A stretch of 5,750 bases of DNA, from contig VGPE01000190.1 of NCBI GenBank assembly GCA_016875645.1, positions 1-5,750 on the forward strand, read 5' to 3'. Under the pieces are notes generated by a model. It saw nothing but the letters and a program-made list of their open reading frames with translations. It was not told the DNA's origin and searched no databases. This document shows, piece by piece, positions 5,587 through 5,750 of this stretch. Position 1 is the first letter of the stretch. Each line of letters starts with the position of its first letter. The translations under genes and the position numbers were made by a program. Origin of the DNA: Chloroflexota bacterium. GTDB lineage: Bacteria; Chloroflexota; Limnocylindria; Limnocylindrales; CSP1-4.

Positions 5587-5696
5587 GCGCCAGGGGATCG
5601 ACCGATGAACCCGGGGGCGGCCGTGTTCGCCTTGGCGCGCCGGACGCACGTTACCGGCGGAGGTTGTCGTCTGGACCCGCGGGTGTGAGCCTCTGA

Positions 5697-5721
5697 TGCC
5701 GGCCCCTCGGCGGGGCCGGCA
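5697..5721 (+). terminator. Perfect 10-bp stem-loop downstream of the SnoaL-like gene
   Basis: TGCCGGCCCC pairs fully with GGGGCCGGCA around the five-base loop TCGGC. It starts 128 bases past the stop codon. The following bases (GACCCGTGATG) hold no T-run, and the preceding ones give no A-run for the other direction. It is a very stable structure, suitable for ending or protecting transcripts from either side, but not a textbook intrinsic terminator. Confidence 0.5.
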
Positions 5722-5750
5722 GACCCGTGATGACTCGGAGCGCGACTCCG

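Noticed and set aside
5605..5688. 27-codon open frame after the SnoaL-like gene
   Set aside because: There is no Shine-Dalgarno site, no recognisable peptide and only chance length for GC-rich DNA.

Overview
The window is high-GC bacterial DNA carrying five complete protein genes and no RNA genes, mobile elements or CRISPR array that I can see. The style points to a soil- or sediment-type lineage such as Acidobacteriota (for example Vicinamibacteria). The clues are a carboxypeptidase-regulatory-like domain fused to a Vgb-type propeller, a Tat-exported lactonase-fold protein and single-heme exported cytochromes. This is inference from protein style, not a marker-gene assignment.

Layout. Positions 1-189 are non-coding and hold two strong overlapping hairpins just past the end of the first gene. 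On the minus strand lie a Tat-exported lactonase-family seven-bladed propeller protein (190-1374) and, 202 bases upstream of it, a three-part exported protein (1577-3298). The latter joins a carboxypeptidase-regulatory-like domain, a c-type heme segment and a streptogramin-lyase-like propeller. A 222-base divergent intergenic region (3299-3520) separates these from three plus-strand genes: an exported SRPBCC/START-like protein (3521-4093), an exported cytochrome c'-like protein (4214-4804) and an exported SnoaL/NTF2-fold protein (5039-5569). The SnoaL-like gene has the best promoter in the window, with a 17-base palindrome upstream of it and a hairpin in its leader. The end of the window holds a perfect 10-bp stem-loop.

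How the genes may work together. All five products begin with an export signal (one Tat, four Sec-type), so the neighbourhood works outside the cytoplasm. Two products carry one covalent heme site each. Two others belong to small-ligand folds (SRPBCC and SnoaL), and two are propellers related to lactonase and lyase families. A periplasmic route handling small organic molecules with electron transfer is a reasonable hypothesis, but nothing in the sequence names the substrate. The spacing (120-234 bases) and the separate promoter suggest several transcription units rather than one tight operon. None of the families is new; the unusual points are the domain fusion, the uniform export and the palindrome/promoter arrangement.
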